Shown here piece by piece: positions 20,185 to 27,540 of a DNA stretch of 64,000 nucleotides (position 1 is the stretch's first letter; each line of letters opens with the position of its first letter). Source of the DNA: 20CM-2-65-7 sp963830455 (GTDB taxonomy: Bacteria > Gemmatimonadota > Gemmatimonadetes > Gemmatimonadales > GWC2-71-9). The notes beneath the pieces are model-generated. The model was given only the letters and a program-made list of their open reading frames with translations, ran no database searches and was not told the origin of the DNA. The position numbers were made by a program, and so were the translations under genes. Location: NCBI GenBank assembly GCA_963830455.1, contig CAWHMT010000004.1:1-64000 (forward strand), written 5' to 3'.

Positions 20185-20210
20185 GGCCCCGCCGGAAAAC
20201 CGGCGGGGCC
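20185..20210 (-). terminator. 11-bp hairpin terminator between surface genes
   Basis: GGCCCCGCCGG and CCGGCGGGGCC form a perfect 11-bp stem with an AAAA loop (TTTT on the minus strand), 28 bp after the stop of the gene ending at 20238. There is no long T tract, so it may attenuate rather than stop transcription. It separates the two-gene unit above from the giant gene. Confidence 0.65.
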
Positions 20211-20237
20211 TGGTGGAAGAAAGGGCTGCGGGTCCTA

Positions 20238-21470
20238 CTAATTCACGCTTGCGCGGACCCAAATGAATCGGCTCGCGCCGACCGCGAGCGGTGGAGCGAG
20301 ATCCGCATCGAGGTCGTTACCGGTGTTGGAGAATGTCCAGCCGGCCGCGTCACCCGCCACTGAGGCGAATGTGAGCTCGGCGGGGAGCAGGTCGTCGATG
20401 TGCACGGTGCTCGCCGCGGCCGAACCGGTGTTCGTCACGGTGATGCGGTAGCGAATGAACTCGCCCGGCGCGACAGTGCCGGCACCGATGGGCGTGACCT
20501 GATCGTCACGGAACGCCACTTTCGCGATCGTGAGCGACGGCCTGATCACCGTCAGATCCGCGAAGCCGTTGTCGCTCGTGGCGGGACTCGCCAGCGAGCG
20601 AGCCATCAGGACGAGCGTATCGACTGTCCCAGCCGCCACGTTCGCGATGGAATAGACGACGTCGATAGTCTGCGACGCGCCGGCGGCGAGGCCGGTGATG
20701 CGGGTGCTGTCCCCCGCCACGCCGTTCACCGAGACAATCGTGATCGCCACACCGGGATGCGAGCTGAGCAGGTCGAACCCATCCGGCCCGGTCGCGTTGT
20801 TCGTCACGGTGAAGGTGAACGTGTAGTTCGTGCCGTTGCTCGGCAGGCGCAGCAGATTCTGTGCGCCGTCGGGCGTGACTGCCACCGCAGCCACGAGGCT
20901 CGGCGTAATCGTGGTCGCGTCGCTATCCGACACGCCCCCGCTGCGCCGCGACGTCCCGGTCATCGTGTAAACCGTGGTCAAGCCGCCCGTTCCGGCCGCA
21001 ACGTTGTAGATCACCTGGACGGTGATCGACGCACCTTGCGCGACCGCGACTCCCGCAAGCGCAGCGTTCAGCGCCGCGAGACTGGCGTACGTGGTGCCGT
21101 TGTAGCGATAGCCGGTTACGGCGATGATGCCGCCCACCGAGATGTTCTGCGACACGGTCATACTATCCGTGCCGTTGCCGATGTTCGACAGCTGAAACGC
21201 GATCGTATCGGCGGTGCTCGGCGACGCTGGACCGACCGTAGCCGCCGCGGCGATCACATCCATGCCCGCGACAAATCCGACGGTCACGTCCACCGTGTCG
21301 GACACGGGGGCGTACGCGTTGCTGTTGGCGTCGGTGAACGTCACCGTCGCGATGTTCCGAATGACCGTTCCCTCAGGGGTCTGGCCATGCGCCGGGGCCG
21401 TCGCCGTCACCGCAAGCAGCACGGCGATCCCGAGCGACATCCCGATCCTGGTCAAGCTCCGAGTGACCAT
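20238..21470 (-). CDS. secreted DUF11-type repeat protein
   Basis: This intact 410-residue secreted protein has a signal peptide (IAVLLAVTATAPAHGQ) and tandem beta-sandwich repeats. The last repeat (ITVTNTGSAAASTVHIDDLL, then LTFASVAGD) is a clear DUF11-type domain. Its first mature segment, EGTVIRNIATVTF, closely parallels PGTVIRNLATVNY at the start of the giant protein, so the two share an N-terminal module. Nothing resembles a membrane anchor or sorting signal. It is 30 bp downstream of the zinc-ribbon/DUF11 gene with its own ribosome-binding site (AAGGAGAAGG), so they form one operon. Confidence 0.75.
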   Translation of the reverse strand: MVTRSLTRIGMSLGIAVLLAVTATAPAHGQTPEGTVIRNIATVTFTDANSNAYAPVSDTVDVTVGFVAGMDVIAAAATVGPASPSTADTIAFQLSNIGNGTDSMTVSQNISVGGIIAVTGYRYNGTTYASLAALNAALAGVAVAQGASITVQVIYNVAAGTGGLTTVYTMTGTSRRSGGVSDSDATTITPSLVAAVAVTPDGAQNLLRLPSNGTNYTFTFTVTNNATGPDGFDLLSSHPGVAITIVSVNGVAGDSTRITGLAAGASQTIDVVYSIANVAAGTVDTLVLMARSLASPATSDNGFADLTVIRPSLTIAKVAFRDDQVTPIGAGTVAPGEFIRYRITVTNTGSAAASTVHIDDLLPAELTFASVAGDAAGWTFSNTGNDLDADLAPPLAVGASRFIWVRASVN

Positions 21471-21500
21471 CGTCCTTCTCCTTGTTAGTTCCGCACGCCG

Positions 21501-22211
21501 TTAGTGGCGCGTGGACTCGTTATGAACCGATGAATCCCTGTGTTCAGCGGCCGGCGGCGCCGGCAATTCCGCGCGAAACTCCGCCGTGACACTGGCACCG
21601 GGAGAGATCGAACCACGCACGGTCCAACGGACGTGCGAGTACTGCTCGGCCGGCGCGGGCTCCTGCACCCGTGCGCCGTTGACCACTTTTGCCACCATCG
21701 GACGGACCGCATACGTCCGCCCGCCATCGATCGAGTACTCCGTGACCACATCGTTGCGGTCGGCGCCGGCCGATCCGCCCACGTACCGCATGCCCTTGGG
21801 CACGGGATTGTTGAAGACCACGCCCCGGACCTCGCCTTGCGTGACATTCGTGAACCGCAGGCGGTACAGCAGGACGTCCCCCGGCAGTGCCGTCGCGGCG
21901 TCGCTGCCCTGCGCGACAAGCGCCTGATGGCGGGCGTCACCCGACATCAGGTTCTGCGCTGTGACAACGAGGGCCCGCGGCGGCTCTGCCTGTGCGACGA
22001 GTGAGGTCGTCAGCACGAGCGCCATGAAGGGCGCGAGCCAACGGAGTGCCCCCCACCATCCGCCGCGACGCGATTTCACAGACTCGGGTCGCCGACGCGG
22101 GCGTCCGCAGTCGATGCAAATCACCCAGGCTCCGACGATGATGCCGCTCGCCGCCGCCCCGACCGTCCCGCAGTGATGACAGGTGCTGCTTACGTCGCTT
22201 GCATGCCGCAT
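21501..22211 (-). CDS. membrane-anchored DUF11-like protein with N-terminal zinc ribbon
   Basis: The 236-residue product has an N-terminal pair of CxxC knuckles (CHHCG and CIDCG, 16 residues between), one transmembrane helix (LAPFMALVLTTSLVAQA), and an exported beta-sandwich (VLLYRLRFTNVTQGEVRGVVFNN, then YVGGSAGADR and VRWTVRGSISPGASVTAEF) of the DUF11 type. A cytoplasmic zinc ribbon on a secreted-repeat protein is unusual. The start could be a later codon before the hydrophobic helix. The ATG at 22211 has a GAGGGG about 13 nt upstream. It is first in the operon with the gene at 20238-21470. Confidence 0.65.
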   Translation of the reverse strand: MRHASDVSSTCHHCGTVGAAASGIIVGAWVICIDCGRPRRRPESVKSRRGGWWGALRWLAPFMALVLTTSLVAQAEPPRALVVTAQNLMSGDARHQALVAQGSDAATALPGDVLLYRLRFTNVTQGEVRGVVFNNPVPKGMRYVGGSAGADRNDVVTEYSIDGGRTYAVRPMVAKVVNGARVQEPAPAEQYSHVRWTVRGSISPGASVTAEFRAELPAPPAAEHRDSSVHNESTRH

Positions 22212-22273
22212 GTCGTCGTTTCCCCTCTTCGTGTAGTTGGCGGTTGCCCGCCCTCTCGATTGCCCGTGCCTAG

Positions 22274-22289
22274 TGCAGCCGTCATGCCG
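22274..22289 (-). promoter_or_regulatory. candidate sigma-54 promoter of the DUF11 operon
   Basis: The minus strand reads CGGCATGACGGCTGCA: GGCATG, N4, CTGC, A. The spacing is GG-N10-GC (GG at 22288-22287), with one mismatch to the consensus in each half. The predicted start leaves a leader of about 50 nt before ATG 22211. It lies 100 bp downstream of the CGTTACCAAA site. Confidence 0.4.
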
Positions 22290-22380
22290 TGGTCTCGTGC
22301 TGACGCACCATCGTAACCGATTGCTAAATACTCACTTATCACGACCGTCCGACCTGTGACCAGAATCACTTGGACCGAGC

Positions 22381-22408
22381 GTTACGCTTTGGTAACGCGC
22401 TGCGTAAC
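22381..22408. promoter_or_regulatory. inverted repeat containing the CGTTACCAAA site
   Basis: GTTACGC (22381-22387) and GCGTAAC (22402-22408) form a 7-bp inverted repeat around TTTGGTAACG (22388-22397). On the minus strand that 10-mer is CGTTACCAAA, identical to the site at 25766-25775. It lies in the 232-bp gap between two surface-gene units, about 100 bp upstream of the sigma-54-like promoter. Confidence 0.5.
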
Positions 22409-22443
22409 TCCAGCTTCTACCGCACCCTGCCGAATCGCCCGCC

Positions 22444-25400
22444 CTAGCGCACGCGCGCGATGAACCCCACCGAGCCGGCGTTGTTGGGTGCCGTCGCGCT
22501 GAGGTTGCCGGTGAAGGTCCAGCGCACGTTGGTGACCAGGCGATCGTAGCCCGCAGGCGCGCCGCCCCCGCCGCTCGCCGGTATGTAGGCCCACGTGCCG
22601 CCGCCGTTGTTCGAATACGCCACCACCACCGACAGCCCCGTCGTGCCGAGGTTGTTCGTGACGGACCCAACCTGGAAATCCGCGTTGCCCGAAACCGTGT
22701 CGGTGAGCACGAGCGACTGCGCCGGGCTCGCGCCGTTATTGGTGAACGCCACGCTGTACGTCAGGTCGGTCCCGGGAGCCGCCGCCCCCGGCGGCACCAC
22801 ACTGTTGACGATCACGAGATTCGGCGCCGTCCGCGTCAGCACGACGTCGTTGCCCGTGCCGCCGATGTAGCTGACCCTGAAGGCCTGACCACTGATGGTC
22901 GTCGTCGCGCCCTCGGCGAGTCCCGCGAACGTGCCGGTGATCGCGTCGCCGCCATCGTTCGTGATGATCGTGAACGCCATCCCGTCTGTGGCAGCGAACC
23001 CCACGGAGCCGCTCAGTACCGAGCCGGTCAGGTTCACGGTGCCCGTGACGTTGACCCGATCGTAGTTGGTCCCCGCGGTCGTGCCGTTCAGCTCGACGCT
23101 GAACGCCGGAGCACCGGCCGACAGGTTGAGGTTGCCGCTGTTCAGAATGCCCGTGCCCGCGATCGGGCCCGGTGCCACGCTCCCGCCCGCCGCGGTCGAC
23201 GTGACTGCCCCGACGGTGCCCGAGCCTCCGAGCGTGCCGCCGGCAACGCTGACGGCGCTCGAGCCCTGCGCGCCGTTCACGAGCAGCGTCCCCGCGCTCA
23301 CAGTCGTGAGTCCCGTGTACGTGTTGTTGCCGGAGAGCGTCAGCGTGCCGGCGCCGATTTTCGTCAGCGTGCCGGTAGTCGTGCCGATTACTCCGCCGAT
23401 CGTCGTGTTACCGGCGCCGGCCACCGTCAGCGCCTGCGTGGCGCCGCCGATGTTGTTCGAGATCGTCAGCGTGCCGCCGTCGGAGGCGATGCGCGTAGCG
23501 CTCGCCAGCGTGATCGCGCCGGAGACGGTATTGGCGTTCGCCAGGTTGCGCAGCGCACCGCCGTTCGCGATTCCCGTGCCGTTCAGGGTCAGCGGCTCCG
23601 CGATCGCGAGGCCGGTGCCGTCCACCTGGAGGGCAGCTCCAGTCGCGACCGTCGTGGCACCTGCCACAGCGCCGAGTGCGGTGTTGCTCTGCGCGTCGAT
23701 CACGCCCGCGCTGATCGTCGTCAAACCGGTGTACGTGCTCGCGCCGGACAGCGTCCACGTGCCGGTCCCCGTCTTGGTCACGGTGAGCGTTCCCGCGCCG
23801 TTCTGGAGCACGCCCGAAAAGGCCGTGGAGGTGTTGTTCCCACCCGCGTTCAGCGTGACCGCGCCCGCAACGCCGCTCGTGACCGTGCCGGCTCCGGCGA
23901 GCGACCCGATCGTGTCGCTGAAACCGTTCAAGTCGAACGTGGCGCCGGCGGCGATCGTGACGGCGCTGCTCGCGCTGACCGCATTGGCGATACCGATCCT
24001 CAGCGTACCGCCGCTGACGGTGGTCGCGCCCGTGTAAGTGTTGACGGCGGAGAGGAGCAAGATCCCGGTGCTGTCCTTGGTCAGCGATCCCGTGGTCGTG
24101 CCGATCACTCCGCTGATCGTCGTGTTGCCCGCCCCGCCCACCGTCAGCCCCATGGTGGCGCCGCTGATCGTATTCGACACGGTGAGCAGCCCGGCGTCGG
24201 AGTTGATGCGCGCGGCGCTCGCGAGCGTGATCGCGCCCGAGATCGTGTTGTTGTTGGCGAGATTGCGCAGCGCGCCGCCGTTCGAGACGCCCGTGCCGTT
24301 CAGCGTGAGCGGCTCCGCGATCGCGAGGCCGGCGCCGTTGATCCGCAGCGTCGCGCCGGCCGAGACGATCGTGTTGCCCGCCACCGTGCCCAGCGCGGCG
24401 TTGCTCCGGGCCTCGACTGAGCCTGCCCCGATGGTCGTCACGCCGGTGTAGGTGTTGGCGCCGCTCAGCGCGAGCGTGCCCGCACCGGCTTTGGTGAGGC
24501 CGCCCGCTCCGCTAATGACACCGCTCACGAGGAGGGTCGTGCCCGCATCGCTGACCGTGACGGTGCGCGTGGCTGCGAAGGCCATCGCGAGGCTGATGGT
24601 ATTCGTGCCGGCAACACTCGAGTCGGCCAGGTTACCCGCGCCGAGGGTGATCTGGTTGCCGGCGAGCGTATAGCCGCTGCCGGTGAGCTTGATTGAATTG
24701 AAGGTTGTGGCCGCGGCGTAGGCGTTCGTGTTGGACAGGTTCGCGGCGCCGCCCGGGAAGATCAGATTCTCACCGCCCACGAGCGGCGTGCCGCCGAGCC
24801 CGACCCAGTTGCCGCCGTTGGTCCACTGATTGTTCACGGCCCCGGTCCAGGTGGCCGTCGTGGCCCGGGCCAGCGCCAGCGTGTGCCCGACGCTGACGTC
24901 CGCGTCGGCCGCTCCGGTCGCCGTCTTTGCCCCCGTGGCGCCGATGGCCGGCTGGCCTACGTAGTTCATCTCGAGCGTGATGCCCAGCGCGCCGCCCGCT
25001 TCGGACCGTATGTCCACCGTCTCCGTCATGCCACCCGGCGGCGTGAACGTGGTCGACGAGCTGATGGTGTGGGTCGAGACGATCATGTCGTACTGCCGCG
25101 TGGTGGTCACGGACGGGGCAGTGACGTTCAGTCCAGTGGCGTTGATCTGCCCGTTCTCGACGTCGACAGGCGCGGCGGCGTTCACACCGTAGAACGCCAT
25201 GATGCCGCCTGCGGCGCCGGTGTGTGTATTGGGCAGGGTCCACGTGTAGCTCGCGGGCTCGCCCGCGGCCACGACCTTCCAATAGGTGGCCTGCGCGAGC
25301 GAATTGGTCGCGCCCTGGTTGGTGCGGCGAATGAGGGTCCAGCCCGCGGGCGCGGTGATGGTCGCGCCGGATGGTCGCACGCCGATGGCGGCGATCATCA

Positions 25401-25581
25401 CGTCGCCCACCTGCGTGCCGGCCGGCCGGTTCACGATCAGCGAAACGACGAAGGAGTCCGCCTGCCCCTGCGCGGACGCGCGAAACGCCTGCGCCTCGGC
25501 GGCGGGCGCGGACAGGACCAACCCGCCGATGGCGAGCATCACCACCGGCACCCAGCGTCTCGTCACACGTCCGTGGGTCAT
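22444..25581 (-). CDS. secreted autotransporter-type beta-strand repeat (PATR) protein with DUF11-like C-terminus
   Basis: The signal peptide is VVMLAIGGLVLSAPAAEAQA. Residues 40-230 form a beta-rich domain (DVMIAAIGVRPSGATITAPAGWTL opens it). From about 240, PATR repeats of the form AGTLxLSGxNTYTGxTTIxxG build a likely right-handed beta-helix. Two long units (about 143 residues each, near 24040-24470 and 23320-23750) are near-duplicates sharing GLAIAEPLTLNGTG and GGALRNLAN. The C-terminus (TDLTYSVAFTNNGASPAQSL) is DUF11-like. No translocator barrel follows, so it is not a classical type V autotransporter. The ATG at 25581 follows GGGGGTG and is chosen over an upstream GTG (25611) because it starts the signal peptide. 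Likely an adhesin or matrix protein (inference). Confidence 0.8.
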   Translation of the reverse strand: MTHGRVTRRWVPVVMLAIGGLVLSAPAAEAQAFRASAQGQADSFVVSLIVNRPAGTQVGDVMIAAIGVRPSGATITAPAGWTLIRRTNQGATNSLAQATYWKVVAAGEPASYTWTLPNTHTGAAGGIMAFYGVNAAAPVDVENGQINATGLNVTAPSVTTTRQYDMIVSTHTISSSTTFTPPGGMTETVDIRSEAGGALGITLEMNYVGQPAIGATGAKTATGAADADVSVGHTLALARATTATWTGAVNNQWTNGGNWVGLGGTPLVGGENLIFPGGAANLSNTNAYAAATTFNSIKLTGSGYTLAGNQITLGAGNLADSSVAGTNTISLAMAFAATRTVTVSDAGTTLLVSGVISGAGGLTKAGAGTLALSGANTYTGVTTIGAGSVEARSNAALGTVAGNTIVSAGATLRINGAGLAIAEPLTLNGTGVSNGGALRNLANNNTISGAITLASAARINSDAGLLTVSNTISGATMGLTVGGAGNTTISGVIGTTTGSLTKDSTGILLLSAVNTYTGATTVSGGTLRIGIANAVSASSAVTIAAGATFDLNGFSDTIGSLAGAGTVTSGVAGAVTLNAGGNNTSTAFSGVLQNGAGTLTVTKTGTGTWTLSGASTYTGLTTISAGVIDAQSNTALGAVAGATTVATGAALQVDGTGLAIAEPLTLNGTGIANGGALRNLANANTVSGAITLASATRIASDGGTLTISNNIGGATQALTVAGAGNTTIGGVIGTTTGTLTKIGAGTLTLSGNNTYTGLTTVSAGTLLVNGAQGSSAVSVAGGTLGGSGTVGAVTSTAAGGSVAPGPIAGTGILNSGNLNLSAGAPAFSVELNGTTAGTNYDRVNVTGTVNLTGSVLSGSVGFAATDGMAFTIITNDGGDAITGTFAGLAEGATTTISGQAFRVSYIGGTGNDVVLTRTAPNLVIVNSVVPPGAAAPGTDLTYSVAFTNNGASPAQSLVLTDTVSGNADFQVGSVTNNLGTTGLSVVVAYSNNGGGTWAYIPASGGGGAPAGYDRLVTNVRWTFTGNLSATAPNNAGSVGFIARVR

Positions 25582-25669
25582 CAATTCACCCCCGCGTAGG
25601 CAGAGCCCCACCGCGGAGCGGGGGGAGACGCCTACGATTCCTTGGGTCGATCATCTCGGGCCTGTTAGG

Positions 25670-25686
25670 GGCAACCGGCGTGCCCC
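25670..25686 (-). promoter_or_regulatory. candidate sigma-54 promoter of the PATR protein
   Basis: The minus strand reads GGGCACGCCGGTTGCC: GGCACG, N4, TTGC, which matches the -24/-12 core exactly (GG at 25684-25683, GC at 25672-25671). Transcription would start near 25659, leaving a leader of about 78 nt. The CGTTACCAAA site is 82 bp upstream and the sigma-54 activator gene is the next gene. This is the best of the three candidates. Confidence 0.6.
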
Positions 25687-25765
25687 AATAAGCCGGGGCC
25701 ACAACTCTGCATTTCAGGTGGGTTTACGCCAGATTGCCAAGCCAGGTGCTGCGGGGATGTGTCGT

Positions 25766-25775
25766 TTTGGTAACG
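25766..25775 (-). promoter_or_regulatory. candidate activator site CGTTACCAAA
   Basis: This 10-mer is identical to the one at 22388-22397 and sits 82 bp upstream of the -24 element, the distance expected of an enhancer for a bacterial sigma-54 activator. A TGACGTCA palindrome (25783-25790) adjoins it and overlaps the regulator's stop codon. Confidence 0.5.
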
Positions 25776-25787
25776 TAAAAAGTGACG

Positions 25788-27152
25788 TCAGTCCTTAAGC
25801 AACCCGTATTTCTTCCTCTTTTCCCAGAGACTCTTGCGCGAGATACCCAACGCTTCGGCGGCGCGCTGAATGTTGCCATCATACGCGGCGAGCGTGCGCT
25901 CGATATGTGCCTTCTCGGCCTGCTCCAGTGTGCCCGGGGGCGACGCGTCTCTTCCCGGTTCGGTGCCCGCCGGCGCGCCCAGCGCCTCCAGCGCCGGCAA
26001 ATGCTCGAGCTTGAGCTCCGTTCCGTCGGCGAAGATCATGGCGCGCTCGATCACGTTCCGAAGCTCGCGCACGTTCCCCGGCCAGCGCCACTCTCGCAGC
26101 CGTGCCAATGCCTGCGACGCGATCGTCCGGATGTCCTTCTTGAACTCGCCGCTGAAGTACCCGCGAAAATGTTCGGCCAGAACGGGAATCACAGCGGCGA
26201 CTTCTCGCAGCGGCGGGAGGGTGATCGTGGCGACCTTGATACGATAGTAGAGGTCGGTGCGAAACCGTCCGTCCGTGACCGCCTGCTCGAGGTTCCGGTT
26301 CGTGGCGGTGACGAACCGGGCCCGGACTTCCAGCTCCTCCGTTCCGCCCACGCGACGGAACCGCCGCGACTCGAGGACGTTGAGCAGCTTCACCTGCAAT
26401 TCCGGCGACAGCTCGCCGATCTCGTCGAGCAGGATCGTGCCGTCTTCGGCTACCTCGATCAGTCCGCGCTTCGACTCACGCGCGTCGGTAAACGCCCCCT
26501 TTTGGTAGCCGAACAGCTCCGCCTCGAGAAGCTGCGCCGGCAGCGCCCCACAATTGATTTCCACGAACCGGCCGGCGCCGGTACCGGAGTAGTGAATTGC
26601 GTGAGCGACCAGGTTCTTGCCCGTACCGCTTTCACCCAGGAGCAGTACCGTCGCGCCAGGGGCGTCGGCCACGCGCCGAACGAACGCGCGCACCGCCTCG
26701 ACCTTGGGATGTGCACCGAGAATGGCACCCGGGGCGAAAGTCTGCTTGCGCGTCTGCTCCAGGGACGCCGCTGCCTCTTTCAGCGGACGCTCCGCGAGGG
26801 CCCGCTTGAGCAGCGTCGTCAGCTCGTCCAAGTTGACCGGCTTGGTGAGGTACTCGGTGGCGCCGGCTTTGAGCGCCTCGATGGCCGTGTTGATCTCGCC
26901 GTGTGCCGTCAGCACGAAGACCGGGAGGAGCGGGTCGTTCTCGCGCAGGCGCCGCGTCACGGTGATGCCGTCCACGCCCGGCATCACGAGGTCGGTCACC
27001 ACAGCGTCGGGCGGTTCCTCGGCCCGGCGCGCGAACAGCTTCTCCGCCTGATCGAACACCTCGATGCGGAACGTGCCCGCGCCTCGCAGGTTCGCTGCGA
27101 GCAGCTTCGCAAACGAGAGATCATCGTCCAGGATGTAGACTTTGGGCGGCAT
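25788..27152 (-). CDS. NtrC-type response regulator, sigma-54 activator
   Basis: The order is receiver (1-115; DDD acidic pocket, phospho-acceptor in VVTDLVMPG, FVLTAHG, Lys in YLTKPVN), AAA+ domain (about 140-370; Walker A GESGTGKN, Walker B GTILLDEIGEL, arginine finger region GRFRTDLYYRI) and a C-terminal Fis-type helix-turn-helix (NIQRAAEALGISRKSLWEKRKK). The sigma-54 contact loop reads GAFTDA instead of GAFTGA. The start MPPKVYILDDD at 27152 is where receivers normally begin; the frame is open further upstream. It is convergent with nothing and lies directly upstream of the surface locus, with a divergent Hpt gene on the other side. It is the likely regulator of the three sigma-54-like promoters. 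Confidence 0.9.
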   Translation of the reverse strand: MPPKVYILDDDLSFAKLLAANLRGAGTFRIEVFDQAEKLFARRAEEPPDAVVTDLVMPGVDGITVTRRLRENDPLLPVFVLTAHGEINTAIEALKAGATEYLTKPVNLDELTTLLKRALAERPLKEAAASLEQTRKQTFAPGAILGAHPKVEAVRAFVRRVADAPGATVLLLGESGTGKNLVAHAIHYSGTGAGRFVEINCGALPAQLLEAELFGYQKGAFTDARESKRGLIEVAEDGTILLDEIGELSPELQVKLLNVLESRRFRRVGGTEELEVRARFVTATNRNLEQAVTDGRFRTDLYYRIKVATITLPPLREVAAVIPVLAEHFRGYFSGEFKKDIRTIASQALARLREWRWPGNVRELRNVIERAMIFADGTELKLEHLPALEALGAPAGTEPGRDASPPGTLEQAEKAHIERTLAAYDGNIQRAAEALGISRKSLWEKRKKYGLLKD

Positions 27153-27525
27153 CGAGCGAATCTTTCCTTCGTATGGACGCCGGACAAGGGGACGACCAGG
27201 AGCAGGCCTAGCCTCGCTGCGGCGTGAGTTTGCGGACACGCTCCCGGCTCGGTTGGACGCCCTCCGTGCAGCCTTGAACCGCCTCAGGCAGGGCATTACG
27301 GCAGAGGATCTGCGGGCCTTCCACATCCCGGCTCATGCGCTGCAGGGCACGGCCGGGTCATACGAGGCTCACGAGCTGGTGCCCCACGCCGCCCGCCTTT
27401 CGACGCTCGCCCGCGGCTGGATCGACGCCGGCGGCGCGCCGGGCAGCGAGCTGGAGGAGGCGTCCCGGGAGCTCGAGGCACTCAGCATTGCGATCGAGCG
27501 ATTTCGTCGCCGTGTTAGTGCGTAG
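27142..27525 (+). CDS. Hpt domain phosphotransfer protein
   Basis: A small helical-bundle protein whose central motif is FHIPAHALQGTAGSYEA. The AHALQGTAGSYG-like pattern is that of histidine phosphotransfer (Hpt) domains, with the second His as phospho-acceptor. It is divergent from, and slightly overlaps, the NtrC-type regulator, so it could relay phosphate to that regulator or to the CheY-like protein at 14024. The N-terminus is uncertain. A likelier ATG at 27174 (MDAGQGDDQEQA) is in a different frame and stops after 12 codons, so an indel near the GGGG run at about 27190 may have split the gene. Confidence 0.7.
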   Translation: MGGIERIFPSYGRRTRGRPGAGLASLRREFADTLPARLDALRAALNRLRQGITAEDLRAFHIPAHALQGTAGSYEAHELVPHAARLSTLARGWIDAGGAPGSELEEASRELEALSIAIERFRRRVSA

Positions 27526-27540
27526 CCAAAGTCTCGCAGC

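Noticed and set aside
20018..20237. c-di-GMP (GEMM-I) riboswitch
   Set aside because: The GGGACG and GGTTACC fragments recall it, but the conserved GCAAAGCC and GGTAGGTAGC parts and the helix order are missing.
25782..27227. 481-codon open frame antisense to the sigma-54 activator
   Set aside because: All conserved motifs are on the minus strand.
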